Shown here in pieces: positions 41,791-55,074 of a stretch of DNA of 64,000 nucleotides (within the stretch, counting starts at the first letter, position 1; the number at the start of each line of letters is the position of its first letter). The position numbers and the translations under genes are program-made. Source of the DNA: Amyelois transitella (taxonomy: Eukaryota; Arthropoda; Insecta; Lepidoptera; Pyralidae); assembly GCF_032362555.1 (NCBI RefSeq), contig NC_083531.1, positions 1 to 64,000 on the forward strand, in the 5' to 3' direction. A model generated the notes under the pieces. That model had not been told where the DNA came from. It searched no databases and was given only the letters and a program-made list of their open reading frames with translations.

Positions 41791-41822
41791 TATAAAAGTA
41801 GAAAATCAAACCCGAAAATTTA
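41791..41822 (+). promoter_or_regulatory. H4 TATA box positioned to drive the full-length retrotransposon
   Basis: TATAAAAG at 41791-41798, then target sequence to 41822. The element's first base is 41823, 32 bases from the TATA T, and its GGGATTCG start aligns with the displaced CCATTCG cap motif (A at 35 instead of 34 bases). Spacing is what TATA-directed initiation requires, so transcription should begin at or within a few bases of the element's 5' end. Confidence 0.75.
41813..41822 (+). repeat. Left target-site duplication of copy 3
   Basis: CGAAAATTTA; its partner is at 47773-47782. Confidence 0.9.
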
Positions 41823-42117
41823 GGGATTCGCCAGTCGCTTCGAGGAAATTTCTACGAGTACGAGCCGATTCTGTTTCCGCGATTGGGGAAGACGTAGCCA
41901 CGCCCCCCCAACACCCCGCAAACAATATTTGCGTAGGAGAGGATAGCTCCCGGCGGAAACCCCTGCCAGGACTTCGGGACTGATTTGCTCGCATCCCCCT
42001 AGTAGCCGGCCTCCCACCAGCGGGTCTCACCGGTGAAAAGGGGTTGGGTAGTCGGCCCCGTTGTTCCCTCGGCTGCTCGGGAGCGACTCCACTCCTGCGC
42101 GTCGTCCGGGCTCCGAA

Positions 42118-43035
42118 ATGGAGCCCCCCCCCCGGGAAGGGGTAGGTGCGGGTCCCCCGCACCCCTCCCCCGACATCGCCTTGCATACGCCACCAGCGGC
42201 GTATGCTACGCCGACGGGCGTCTTTCCTGCGCCCGCCGCCGCCGCCCGCGCCGCTGCTGACACTGCAATTGTAACCGCCGCCGCCGCAACGCAAGCCAGC
42301 GCCGCGACGACGACGACCGCAGCGACACTTGATGCAACTGCCGCCGTCGCCGCCGCCGTCACTGAAAGCCGCACTTTTGTGGCAAATGCCGCTGACGCCG
42401 TCACCTACTTTGCCGCCGCCGCCGCCGCCACCCACGCCGCCACCGCCACCGCCGCCGCCGCCGTCGCCACCTCCGCCACCCCAGCCGCCGCCGCTCCTGC
42501 CTCTGCAGCCGTCTCCGCGGCAGTCAAATCCGCCGCTGCCGCCACCGCCGCCCTCGCCGCCGCATCCCTACCCGCGCCCCTTGCGAATCTGTCCCCTAAA
42601 GGATGGATGAGAAGGGACGCGGAGGTACTCGTCCGCTTAGTGCACGGCGACTGGCTGTCGCCGGGGATGGCGCAATGGATGGCGATCTACCTCCGCCTGA
42701 AGGAAAACGAGGTGCGGGGGGTCGCCCCATCGGTGGATGATCTCGCGGCCTTAGATATCGCAAGACGGGGGATGATCACCCTCCCCCCGGTCGACATGGA
42801 AACTCCAAGGAGGCAGGTGATTTCCTCCCTCCTGAAGCGGGCAAGGAGCCCCACGGGCGACGCTCCTGAAACGCCGAAGAAGCCCCGGGCCCTCGACATG
42901 CGGGAGGGCGAGGAGGAGTCCTGTTCGACAGCCGAACCCTCTTCATCCGGGTCGACAACGGACCTGACAGGAGCCGGCGCCCGTGACCGACCATTAAAAC
43001 GCGCCGCGACGATGGCGTCGGTCCGCGGCTCGGAG

Positions 43036-43067
<32 letters not shown>

Positions 43068-43778
43068 TGACGCCGCCGCTATGAAGCCTCCGCCGGCCGG
43101 GAAGTCCGCGATCCCGAGGTGGCAATCCCGGGACCCGCGCCGCGCACCGGCGGGGGCGGCATCCAGCCGAGCGCCCGCCCAGGCGTCCGCCCAGACTTCC
43201 GCCCTTGCGCCTGCCCAGACGTCCACACATCCGCACACTCAAGCGGCCGCCCATGCAGCTGACCGCCCGCCCGCCCAGGAACCTGCCCGCCCGCTCAACC
43301 AAGCGGCCGCCCATGCAGTGGACCGCCCGCCCGCCCAAGAACCTGCCCGCCCGCCCAATCAAGCGCCCGCCCTGGCAGCCGCCCGCCCGCCCAAGCAAGC
43401 GCCCGCCCTAGCGGCCGCCCGCCCGCCCAAGCAGGCGCCCGCCCTAGCGGCCGCCCGCCCGCCCAACCAGGCGCCCGCCCTAGCGGCCGCCCACCCGCCC
43501 AGCCAGGCGCCCGCCCTAGCGGCCGCCCGCCCGCCCGCCCAGACGTCCGCACAGGCGCCCGCCCAAGCGCCCGCCCAAGCATCCGCCCAACGCGCGCCGC
43601 CCTCGCTGGCCGCTCCCGCGGTATCATTCGCCCGGGTAGCGGCTAGCGCCGGAGCCCCCTTGCCACAACGGAAGGGGGCACAACGGGGAGCAGTGCCTCG
43701 CGCCCCGCCCACCACTTCAACACCTGCCGCCTCCAGTTCGACCACAGCTGTGGCCTCCTCTGGAACCGCAGCCCTCGC

Positions 43779-43814
<36 letters not shown>

Positions 43815-44898
43815 CGCTGCCGCCTCAGCCGCCCCGCCGACGGCACAAGCGCCCCGGGAGCCGCGCTACCCAAGGATCTGTGTGGACCACCTGCCCAACT
43901 GGGTGGTCCATTTCAGGGAAATTAGCCGACTGCTGGGACGCTCGCCGGCCGCCGTCGCACGCGGAAGAGGCGTGCACTTTACGCCAAAGGACGGCAACGA
44001 ATATAGGACAGTCCAGAGGTATATCAACACTCTGGATGTCCAATGGCACTCATATTCGTTGCCGTCGGACCGTCCCTTGAAGGTGGCCATCCGCGGGCTG
44101 CCGCCCGACACGGAGGAGGCCGCGCTAAAAGAAGACCTGGAGGAGAAGGGTTTCACCGTGGAAGCCATCAAAGCCATCCGGGGCAGGGGAGATCGCCCCG
44201 GATGTGTCTTCTTCGCCCTCCTGGCCAGAACACAGAACTGCCAGGAGGTATTCACGGTTAAGGAGCTCCTTCACTGGCCGACCCTGAAGGTGGAGGCGTG
44301 GAGGGGGAAGCAGGGACCCGCCCAGTGCCACAGATGTCAGTTGTTCCGACACTCATCGGTCAACTGCCACCGAGCAACCGTCTGCGTGCGCTGTGGAGGG
44401 CCCCACAAGGCCACGGACTGCGAGCGGCCATTGGACCAGCCCGCCACCTGCGCCAATTGCGGTGGACCGCACCCGGCGAATCACTCTTCGTGCCCGGTGC
44501 TGCGGCGCGAGGCCAGAAACAGACGGGCTGGCCCGGTCGCTCGCAGCGGAACCGCCCCCACGCCTCAAAACACCACGTCCGAAGCAGCGGAGGCCTCACT
44601 GATGGCCCCCGCCAACCCACCGACCGCCAGGGGAGCAGAGCTCCCGAAAAAGAAAAGGAAGAAGAAGAAGAAGAAGAATGCCGCCGCCGTGAGCTCTGCC
44701 CCCGTGGCGGAGGAAGAAGCGGCTGCAACCGTGCCGCCTCCCCCGGCACCTCAAACCGTTCCCGCGCCTGCCTCGGCTGCGCCGATCCCGCCGGAGCACT
44801 TCTATGCACTGGTGCAGTCGGTGCAGCAGATGCAGGCACTACTGGCCGCCCTCGTCCCTGCGGCCCCCCTCAGAGGCGTACCCACCCCTAACCTTTAA
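42118..44898 (+). CDS. ORF1 Gag-like protein of H4-targeted element, copy 3
   Basis: A 926-residue RNA-binding protein. An Ala-rich N-terminal region (~residues 40-160) is followed by a Pro/Ala-rich tract with ~12-residue repeats of the form PPKQAPALAAAR (~380-475). Then come the PRE/C2HC-type domain (~653-735, PLKVAIRGLPPDTEE), three zinc knuckles (C737-X2-C-X4-H-X4-C; C756-X2-C-X3-H-X4-C; C778-X2-C-X3-H-X6-C792) and a Lys-rich tract at ~844-853 that could be a nuclear localisation signal. PRE/C2HC plus three knuckles is the Jockey-clade Gag layout. I chose the first ATG after the in-frame stop at 42049. Much longer than typical Jockey Gags (about 550-600 residues) because of the low-complexity regions. 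Confidence 0.88.
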
Positions 44899-44900
44899 TT

Positions 44901-47639
44901 ATGGATGGTACGCCTCTGAGGATCGTGTACTGGAACGCAGAATCGCTCCGGAGGAAGAAATACTTGCTGGCCAACTTCCTCCGGGAGCAGCACATCGATG
45001 TTCTCCTCGTCAGCGAGACCCACCTGCGGGATGACCAAAAGTTTGGCATCCCCAATTACATTACATACCGGAAGGATGAGAAGAGCCCGGTCAGTGGATA
45101 TGCCTACCGGGGACTTGCAGTGTTGGTGAAGCGCAACATTATTCATCAGCCCATCCCCCACGTGGAGTTCCAGACAATGTACGCCCTCGGCGTGCTCATC
45201 AGCGTCGCCGGCCGCGAGCTGCGGCTGTTTGCCGCATACATACCGCCAGGGGCCAAGCTCGACACCAACGAGCTCTGGTCCCTACTGAACACTACCACGC
45301 CAACGCTTGTGGCTGGCGACTTTAACGCCAAGCACACAGCCTGGAACTCCACGAGGATCAACCGAAGCGGAAGAATCCTTCATCAGGCCGCTGTGGACCA
45401 CGACTTCGAGCTGTTGGGGCCGGACGAACCCACCCACACCGACACGTTGGGAGGCTCCGACACCATCGACATCGTGGCCCACAGAGGGCTGACAGCGCTG
45501 CCAACACTGCACGTCTACCCGGACCTGCCGTCAGACCACCGGCCGGTTCTTCTCATCCTCCGGGACCTTCCGGCGAGGGTCACGCTGCCGAGGAGAACAT
45601 CCAAAATAAAATGGGACCACTTCGTGGACAAGATTGTGGGCGACAAGGCCAGTGTCGCCTTCAAGCGGGTCTCCACCAGCGAAGAGGTCGAGCTTGCGGC
45701 GAGTGCCATCACCCGCAGCATCCAGCACGCGCTCGACGCCGCACGGACCCCCGTGCCGGCCACCGCCAAATCCGAGCCGCTCCCGGCGCACCTCACCGCG
45801 CTGCTGGAGCGGAAGCGAAGAATGCGGAGGCTGTGGATGAGTACTCGCTGCCCAACACTCAAAGCCGACCTGAACAAGCTGGTGGAGACAATCAAGGACA
45901 AACTAGAGGAGCACGCAGCCAGATCGTGGGAGAACCACCTCTTATCGGTAGGCGGTGATATCCCCTCCGTTCACCGCCTCTGCCGGCAGTTGTCGGGCGT
46001 GCCACAACCCGTCCGGCCGCTGCTGGCAGCCGATGGCCTCCCACGGTTCAAGGCCGAAGACAGAGCTGAGATCTTCGCCGAGCATCTGGAGCGTCAGTTC
46101 ACGCCGAACCCGATCGTGGACCAGGCCCACCACGACAGCGTCGTCGAGCACCTTCGGGAGTACCTTGCGGAGCCAGTGCCGGAGCTTGAGGATGCGGTAT
46201 TCTTCACTCCCGGCCAGGTCAAGAGGACCATCCTGAAGCTGAAGCCCAGGAAAGCCCCGGGCGCAGACAACGTCACGAATGAGGCGCTTCGCCACCTACC
46301 GCCGGGATTCATCACGGCGGTGACGCGCCTCTTCAATGGCATTCTGCGCTCGGGCCACTACCCGAACATTTGGAAAACCGGAAGGGTGATCCTCTTGCCC
46401 AAGCCGGGGAAGGACCTCCGCAAGCCTGAGAGCTACCGGCCCATTACGCTTCTCAGCGCCCTCTCGAAGGTGTTCGAAAAACTGCTGCTCGGCCTCATAC
46501 TGCCGCACATCACGCCGCGCGCCGAGCAGTTCGGGTTCCGGCCCGAACACTCCACGACGCTCCAGATCGCCAGGCTTCTTGGCGAGATCTCAGCTGCTGC
46601 CAATCGCAAGGAGACCGTGGCTGTCGTGCTCCTCGACAACGAGAAGGCCTTCGACAGAGTATGGCACGAGGGGTTGCTATACAAACTGTCGAAGAGCCAA
46701 CTTCCCAGAAGACTGACAAGGATTGTGGCCTCCTTCCTGAACGAGCGGAAGATCAGGGTGGCGGTCGAAGACGCCGTTTCTTCGGAGAAACCCGTCCGGG
46801 CTGGCGTTCCTCAGGGCAGCTGCCTGAGCCCGGCCTGCTACGCTGCGTACACCGACGACATCCCGGTCGCCGATGGAGCCAAGCTGGCTCTATACGCCGA
46901 CGACGCGGCGTACTTCGCGAAATCCATAAACGCGAGGCACGCCGCCAAGAAGCTCCAAAAGGCACTCGACGCCCTGCCAGATTGGCTCCAGAAGTGGAGA
47001 CTGTCGGTGAACGTGGCGAAAACGCAGGCCATTATCTCCGGGAACGCCGCCCCACCGCCGCCGCTGAAGCTCTTCGGGAAGGACGTGGCGTGGCAGCCAC
47101 ACGTCACCTACCTCGGGGTCAAGATCGACCGTGGACTTCGCCTGAAGACCCACGTCGATTCAGTGGTGCAAACTGTGAAGATGGCCAGGGGAAGACTGCG
47201 TCCAGTCCTCTCCTCCAGCCTCCCGCTGAAGACGAAGCTCGGGATCTACAAGACCTACGTCAGATCCCGCCTCACGTACGCAGCCCAGGCGTGGTACGCC
47301 TATGTCGCGGAGACAAACAGGCAACGTCTCCGTGCGCAAGAGAACCAATGTCTCCGCGACATCGTCAGGGCCCCACGGTACGTGAGGAACGCGACGATCC
47401 AGCGGGACCTCAAATGGGAGGGCCTGGACGCGTTCATCTCGCGTCTGGCCGGCGACATGTTCGGCAGGGCGGACAGGTCGGCGCACCCGCACCTTGTGGG
47501 TATCGCGCCTCTCCACGCTCGCCCGCCGGACCGAAGACACTGGCCATCGCCGAGAGAAGCCATCTTCACAGCGAACACCACTGCAGGCGCCGCACCCGCG
47601 GCGCCCGTTGACCCCGCAGGAAGAGGAAGACCTCATTAG
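44901..47639 (+). CDS. ORF2: APE endonuclease-reverse transcriptase, copy 3
   Basis: A 912-residue protein with the same organisation as ORF2 at 17560-20298: endonuclease with N12, E39, D140, N142 and a terminal SDHRPV, then RT with D579 and the YADD box at 665-668. It is complete and has no visible lesion. The endonuclease presumably makes the bottom-strand nick at the H4 cap region and therefore carries the target specificity. ATG follows the ORF1 stop by two bases (TAATTATG). Confidence 0.94.
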   Translation: MDGTPLRIVYWNAESLRRKKYLLANFLREQHIDVLLVSETHLRDDQKFGIPNYITYRKDEKSPVSGYAYRGLAVLVKRNIIHQPIPHVEFQTMYALGVLISVAGRELRLFAAYIPPGAKLDTNELWSLLNTTTPTLVAGDFNAKHTAWNSTRINRSGRILHQAAVDHDFELLGPDEPTHTDTLGGSDTIDIVAHRGLTALPTLHVYPDLPSDHRPVLLILRDLPARVTLPRRTSKIKWDHFVDKIVGDKASVAFKRVSTSEEVELAASAITRSIQHALDAARTPVPATAKSEPLPAHLTALLERKRRMRRLWMSTRCPTLKADLNKLVETIKDKLEEHAARSWENHLLSVGGDIPSVHRLCRQLSGVPQPVRPLLAADGLPRFKAEDRAEIFAEHLERQFTPNPIVDQAHHDSVVEHLREYLAEPVPELEDAVFFTPGQVKRTILKLKPRKAPGADNVTNEALRHLPPGFITAVTRLFNGILRSGHYPNIWKTGRVILLPKPGKDLRKPESYRPITLLSALSKVFEKLLLGLILPHITPRAEQFGFRPEHSTTLQIARLLGEISAAANRKETVAVVLLDNEKAFDRVWHEGLLYKLSKSQLPRRLTRIVASFLNERKIRVAVEDAVSSEKPVRAGVPQGSCLSPACYAAYTDDIPVADGAKLALYADDAAYFAKSINARHAAKKLQKALDALPDWLQKWRLSVNVAKTQAIISGNAAPPPPLKLFGKDVAWQPHVTYLGVKIDRGLRLKTHVDSVVQTVKMARGRLRPVLSSSLPLKTKLGIYKTYVRSRLTYAAQAWYAYVAETNRQRLRAQENQCLRDIVRAPRYVRNATIQRDLKWEGLDAFISRLAGDMFGRADRSAHPHLVGIAPLHARPPDRRHWPSPREAIFTANTTAGAAPAAPVDPAGRGRPH

Positions 47640-47664
47640 TGGCCGCCACGGCCACGCTCGTGAC

Positions 47665-47684
47665 CTGCCTGCCGTTGCAGGCAG
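47665..47684 (+). other. 3' UTR hairpin I, copy 3
   Basis: Same 8-bp stem and CGTT loop as at 20324-20343. Confidence 0.7.
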
Positions 47685-47719
47685 CGTAGATATCCGCTGA
47701 AGAGGGCCACAATCCCTGA

Positions 47720-48169
<450 letters not shown>

Positions 48170-48254
48170 GGTGTGCCGTGTGCGTGTCTCGTGTTTCTCG
48201 CTCGCTCGATCTCTGCAAGCGAGTAAACAAACGAAACAAACAATTAAACAAAAA

Positions 48255-48270
48255 GGCCCTTTTCAGGGCC
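48255..48270 (+). terminator. Histone mRNA 3' stem-loop, H4 unit 4
   Basis: GGCCCTTTTCAGGGCC. It is the first histone 3'-processing signal downstream of copy 3. Confidence 0.97.
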
Positions 48271-48359
48271 GCAAAAGTATCGTTGAATTTGTTGTTGTTA
48301 AAACCGTTTCTGATGTCACTTATCGTGTCGACCGTTCATTATGCATGCATGCATGCATG

Positions 48360-48448
<89 letters not shown>

Positions 48449-49526
48449 TGACTCTTCTCTCTTTATCTTTTTTTTTTTCAACAAAACAAACACAATTTTC
48501 GCACGTCCAGTCACTTCCAAGACGTAAAAACTTTGTTAAATTTGACTTCACACCCGACACTGGCCACCTCCTCACGTTACTTAATATTATGATATTGTCT
48601 CCTCAGTAATCTGGATCCATCCATCCATCCATCCATCCATCTCCCGCCGCCGACGACACTCTATACACTGACTGACTGACTGACCTAATAAAAATATTGC
48701 AACTGCCACTGCCACTGCACACACCGCACATCAATTAGTAGGTAGTATGTAGACGATATTACGACGCACATAATGCACTAGTTAGGTAGGTAGGTAGGTA
48801 GGTACTCGTTACAACAACAAAAACAAAAAAAAAAAACACTCCGCATCCCCGCATTCTTTTCTCTCGCCCGACTGCCCGACTATTATTTATTTATTATCAT
48901 ATAATAATTACACAAATATAATAATAATTACATGCTTTTACATCGAGAAAGAGACTAGACGCTCGCTCTCCGAGAGCTCGCACTTTGCGTGTTTTACCAA
49001 CGTGGACTTGACAAGCTTCAAAATTGTCAAATATAATATTTATACATATGAAATATTAACAAGGGTGAACAATGATATCTTAGCTTTTTATCTGGGGACA
49101 CTAATTGCGTACATTATTAGGTTTTATAATGAAAAACAACTTTTGAACATGACCCGAGCTCTGGTCCGATATATTACTGTGAAAATAAACGTCTATAACT
49201 CGGGATCACTATTCATCGGTGTGATTAAAATCACACGTGCACGTGGATAAACTCAATAATATACATTATACGTGTTCAATGTGCCTTCATAGCGCATTAT
49301 TATTATGGAAAATTAATATTTTCCGAACTTAGTTAGTGAAAAGTTGGAAGCTCTCGTATGAGAAAACGTTTCGCGGCACACCGGTTCTCGTTACGGTATT
49401 ACTCGATGCGAACGAAATGTTCGCACGCGCCCGTCGAGTCGACTTTAACAACACTGTTCATTTAACAATTCCCGTGTTTGTTTGTTTGCGCGTGTGTGTT
49501 AAGTGAAATAAATAAATATTAACAAT

Positions 49527-50282
49527 ATGGCAGACACAGCTGTAGCTTCCGAGGCACCGGCACCGGCTACGCCGGCGAAGAAGCAGCCTAAGGCGTCTGC
49601 CGCGGCGGGCGGTGTCAAGAAGGCGAAAGCCAAACCGACCCACCCGAAGACATCGGAGATGGTCAACAGCGCCATCAAGGAGTTGAAGGAGAGGAGCGGA
49701 TCGTCCCTGCAGGCCATTAAGAAATACATAGCGGCCCAATACAAAGTCGACGCCGAGAAATTGGCACCGTTCATAAGGAAATATTTGAAGAGCGCCGTCG
49801 AATCCGGAGCACTGATCCAGACCAAGGGCAAAGGTGCGTCGGGATCGTTCAAATTGGAATCCAAATCGTCATCGTCCAAGAAACCGGCCGGCGGTGCGGC
49901 GGGCACCAAGAGGTCCGCGTCCGCGGCCGGCGCCAAATCGAAGAAGGGATCCGCCGCGTCCGCGTCCGCCTCCAAGGCGAAGAAGGCCGCCTCCGCCGGC
50001 GGCGGTGCGTCTTCGTCGCCGTCGAAGGCTGCCGGCGGCAAGGCGGCCTCGTCCGCCGCCACCGCTAAGGACAAGAAGGCTGCGGCCGCGGCCAAGAAGA
50101 AGCCAGCGGCGGCCAAGAAGGCCGCGACGGCCGCGCCCGCGAGGGCCAAGGCCGCTGCCGCGCCGAAGGCGAAGAAAACTGCCAAACCCCCTACGAAGAA
50201 ACCGAAAGCGCCCAAGCCGAAGAAGGCCGCCACAACACCCAAGAAGCCCGCAGCAAAGAAAGCGGCCGCGTCAAAGAAGTAA
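49527..50282 (+). CDS. H1: Linker histone H1 (unit 4)
   Basis: Protein identical to the H1 at 22115-22870. Confidence 0.97.
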   Translation: MADTAVASEAPAPATPAKKQPKASAAAGGVKKAKAKPTHPKTSEMVNSAIKELKERSGSSLQAIKKYIAAQYKVDAEKLAPFIRKYLKSAVESGALIQTKGKGASGSFKLESKSSSSKKPAGGAAGTKRSASAAGAKSKKGSAASASASKAKKAASAGGGASSSPSKAAGGKAASSAATAKDKKAAAAAKKKPAAAKKAATAAPARAKAAAAPKAKKTAKPPTKKPKAPKPKKAATTPKKPAAKKAAASKK

Positions 50283-50500
50283 ATCCCTACCTGTGTATGT
50301 ACCTGGTACATACCGCCGCTCTCTTTATCTCTCCGCCGTTTGTTTACTGCTAGTTGCTTGCTTGCTTGCAGAAACAACAACAACTACCACGAAGACGGAC
50401 GTCGTCGAAGAAGAAGAGATCGGGGTGGGTGGGAAAAAGCGTGCACCGTTGTGTGCGCGTGCCGTGCCGCGCCCATGGTGCCCTTTAGCGCCGAACAAAA

Positions 50501-50516
50501 AGCCCTTTTCAGGGCT
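50501..50516 (+). terminator. Histone mRNA 3' stem-loop, H1 unit 4
   Basis: AGCCCTTTTCAGGGCT. Confidence 0.95.
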
Positions 50517-50921
50517 AACATATGGTTCAATGTGTATGTTTCTTTGTACAACAACAATAATAACACATGTCTGTGTGTGTTGTGTCGTCGACCTACCTTG
50601 TGAGACAGGAGTGTAAGTATCGCTTCTTACGTAAGTATTGATGAAGAAGAAGAGAGAGAGTGTTAAATAAAAAAAATAAATAAAAATATACAAACGCATG
50701 AACATTCAGATATATATTTCATTACCTGACTGTGTTATTAGCTAGCTAGCTCATGATATGTATAATATAACGTAACGTAATAGTGAGTAAGGAAAGAAAA
50801 AAAAAAAGTAAATATGTAAATAAAAATAGGTAGACATTGTCCGTTAGTTCGTTCGTTCACATCCCCACCACTCGATGTTGGTAACTTCGTTCATTGTACG
50901 ATAAAGATCAACGCACGGGTG

Positions 50922-50934
50922 TATATAATAAAAG
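50922..50934 (+). promoter_or_regulatory. H2A TATA box, unit 4
   Basis: TATATAATAAAAG, 112 bp before the ATG. Confidence 0.75.
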
Positions 50935-51009
50935 CATACCCCGTCCGCGTACGCTCATTTTAACGTCGTCGTCCGTTGTCACAACAACGTTTGTTTGTTT
51001 GTTTACTAA

Positions 51010-51408
<399 letters not shown>

Positions 51409-51659
51409 GTCGTCCACTTTCGTTCGTTCGTTCGTTCCTCTATTTTGTTGTTGTTTTTATTGTATGTATTTTGTATTGTACACACACACCTATGTTGTCG
51501 TTCACCTAAGGTGCGACTCCATAATTGTAGTGCGTGTACATACACACACATATACGTACTTGCTCAACAACAATCTGAGGCCCGATATGGATGGATGGAT
51601 GGACTCTTACGTGGTCGCCGGGTGCGTCGACTTGCTAACTCGGAATAAAAAGACAAAAA

Positions 51660-51675
51660 GGCCCTTTTCAGGGCC
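51660..51675 (+). terminator. Histone mRNA 3' stem-loop, H2A unit 4
   Basis: GGCCCTTTTCAGGGCC. Confidence 0.96.
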
Positions 51676-52267
51676 ACAATATGATTCTTATGCGTTAAAA
51701 ACAGTTTCACTTTTGATAAACCAAAGTCAACAAAGCTAATCATTCTAAAACACAACGTACGATTCACTTACTTACTCAGTTGCTGGCTCAGCAAGAATAA
51801 ATAAACGGGCTTTACACGAGTCTGCCTGTCAAAAATACTTTGTCAAGTCTTATCTACCTCTACCTAGTTCGCTACCTACCTATTACATATTATGCAAACC
51901 TAACCTAACCTAACGTAACAAGGGATAACCTAAACTAGGTATCACCTACCTACCTACCTATTTTTTTTTTTTTTTACCTACCCCCTTTTTTTTTTTTTTT
52001 TTTTTTACCTATCTTTATCTCACTTTCTTTGCACTATTGGCGGAGGGGAGGGGAAGGGAGAGGGGGGAGGGGAATGATTCGAGGCGTGCCCGACGCGACT
52101 ACGCCGACTTTCCTATTGGCCGATATACGCTGTGACCATTACACTGTTTGACTGCAGACGACGGACATATAGTCAAAATTTATCAAAAATTCGGGCACCA
52201 CACGAGACATCTCGGTTTCTAGATCTCGCGCTAGTGACGTTACGCACGCATTTTATAACAAAGAAAA

Positions 52268-52642
52268 ATGCCGCCCAAGACCAGTGGCAAGGCCGCCAAG
52301 AAATCTGGCAAAGCCCAGAAGAACATCTCCAAGACTGACAAAAAGAAGAAGAAGCACAAGAGGAAGGAGAGCTACGCCATCTACATTTACAAAGTGCTGA
52401 AGCAGGTGCACCCGGACACCGGTATATCCAGCAAGGCGATGTCCATCATGAACTCGTTCGTGAACGACATCTTCGAGCGAATCGCCGCCGAGGCTTCCCG
52501 CCTGGCCCACTACAACAAGAGGTCAACGATCACATCGAGGGAGGTGCAGACTTCCGTGAGGCTTCTCCTGCCCGGTGAGCTCGCCAAGCACGCCGTCAGT
52601 GAAGGCACCAAGGCGGTCACCAAGTACACCAGCTCCAAGTAG
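52268..52642 (+). CDS. H2B: Histone H2B (unit 4)
   Basis: Protein identical to the H2B at 24869-25243. Confidence 0.97.
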   Translation: MPPKTSGKAAKKSGKAQKNISKTDKKKKKHKRKESYAIYIYKVLKQVHPDTGISSKAMSIMNSFVNDIFERIAAEASRLAHYNKRSTITSREVQTSVRLLLPGELAKHAVSEGTKAVTKYTSSK

Positions 52643-52852
52643 ATGATTTATATATAGTGTGTGTGTGTGTGTGTGTTTGCTAACGTGTGTCCGTCGAAGT
52701 GTTTTGTTTTGTTTGCTCCTACACATCACCTACCCCTTCACGGTTGGGTCAGGTAGTGGATGGGATCGGACGGGCGAAATATCGAATGGATGCAGAATGG
52801 CAGCACAGCATATACGCACGCACACGCGTGTATAATATACCTACATCCAAAA

Positions 52853-52868
52853 GGCCCTTTTCAGGGCC
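52853..52868 (+). terminator. Histone mRNA 3' stem-loop, H2B unit 4
   Basis: GGCCCTTTTCAGGGCC. Confidence 0.96.
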
Positions 52869-53255
52869 ACAACATTTGTCATAATTTACTGAATGTTTCT
52901 TCTCGACTTAATACGTCGTACCAACCTCAGACTTATAATTCGGAGTAATAATAATAATAATAAAGTAAACACGCATGATATCATGATATCGAACAACAAA
53001 TGTTTGTTGTTGATAAAAATATATATACGTAAATATTACAATTGTTCGCTGTGTCCACCCCGCAAAGGAAAATATTATTATTCTAAATAATACTACATAA
53101 TTATTTCGTAAAATACTACACACGCACGACTGAGAGAGAGGGAGACAGGAGAGGGGGGGGGGGGGGGGGGGGGAGGAGAGGGGGGGGGGGTTCACCATAT
53201 TACCCTTACCATAGTACCATTCGGTAGTATACTACCAGTCGATGCTACGTGTTCG

Positions 53256-53262
53256 TATAAAA
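53256..53262 (+). promoter_or_regulatory. H3 TATA box, unit 4
   Basis: TATAAAA, 125 bp before the ATG. Confidence 0.75.
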
Positions 53263-53362
53263 CGCGCTAGAATCTGTTAATTCGGATCACTTCAGTTCGG
53301 TCGGTACCCGCGTGCGGTCGTGTGTACGTACTTGGTGTGTTTTGTAATCGTTCTTCCGTTGA

Positions 53363-53791
<429 letters not shown>

Positions 53792-53918
53792 GCGTGTAGA
53801 GGAGTCTGGTGGTGATTCCCGTTGTTGTGTGTCCGATCTCGTCATGTTCATGACCATTACATGATCATGATCGCAACGTGACACTAGAAATGGAACGTCG
53901 CCGCTCGCATTTACAAAC

Positions 53919-53934
53919 GGCCCTTTTCAGGGCC
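53919..53934 (+). terminator. Histone mRNA 3' stem-loop, H3 unit 4
   Basis: GGCCCTTTTCAGGGCC. Confidence 0.97.
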
Positions 53935-54378
53935 ACACACGATTCAAACTGATACATGTTTCTTGGTACGATGAGTTAGTTCCCACCACCACCTACCTGC
54001 GTAATTAATGAACATATATTATTATCATGTAACTACTTCCTTACCACCACATACACGCAGCAACATATTGTTATGTATGTAAAAAAAAAAAAAAAAAAAC
54101 AAATAAAAACATACAAAATCTTTATAATACCTAACCTACTGTTGCGACTGCGAATGAAAGCTAGTATGGAATAATAATAATGTGCGTGTACGTATTTATT
54201 TATTATTATTATTTTTTTTTTTTTTTGTTTTTCTTTTTATTTAATATTCTCGTATATTATTATTATTTTTTTTTTTTTTTTTTTTTTTATTAACGCGCGC
54301 TCGTTCTTCTATTGGTTGGCCGTTGAGAGGCCCCCCTCGCCTCCCCACCCCTACCCCCTCCTTCGCGTTGCTAGTGTA

Positions 54379-54797
<419 letters not shown>

Positions 54798-54882
54798 GGT
54801 GTGCCGTGTGCGTGTCTCGTGTTTCTCGCTCGCTCGATCTCTGCAAGCGAGTAAACAAACGAAACAAACAATTAAACAAAAA

Positions 54883-54898
54883 GGCCCTTTTCAGGGCC
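54883..54898 (+). terminator. Histone mRNA 3' stem-loop, H4 unit 5
   Basis: GGCCCTTTTCAGGGCC. Confidence 0.97.
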
Positions 54899-54987
54899 GC
54901 AAAAGTATCGTTGAATTTGTTGTTGTTAAAACCGTTTCTGATGTCACTTATCGTGTCGACCGTTCATTATGCATGCATGCATGCATG

Positions 54988-55074
<87 letters not shown>

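Noticed and set aside
42061-42117. A TTG start 19 codons upstream of ORF1 in copy 3.
   Set aside because: The first ATG at 42118 is the more likely start, and nothing supports non-ATG initiation here.
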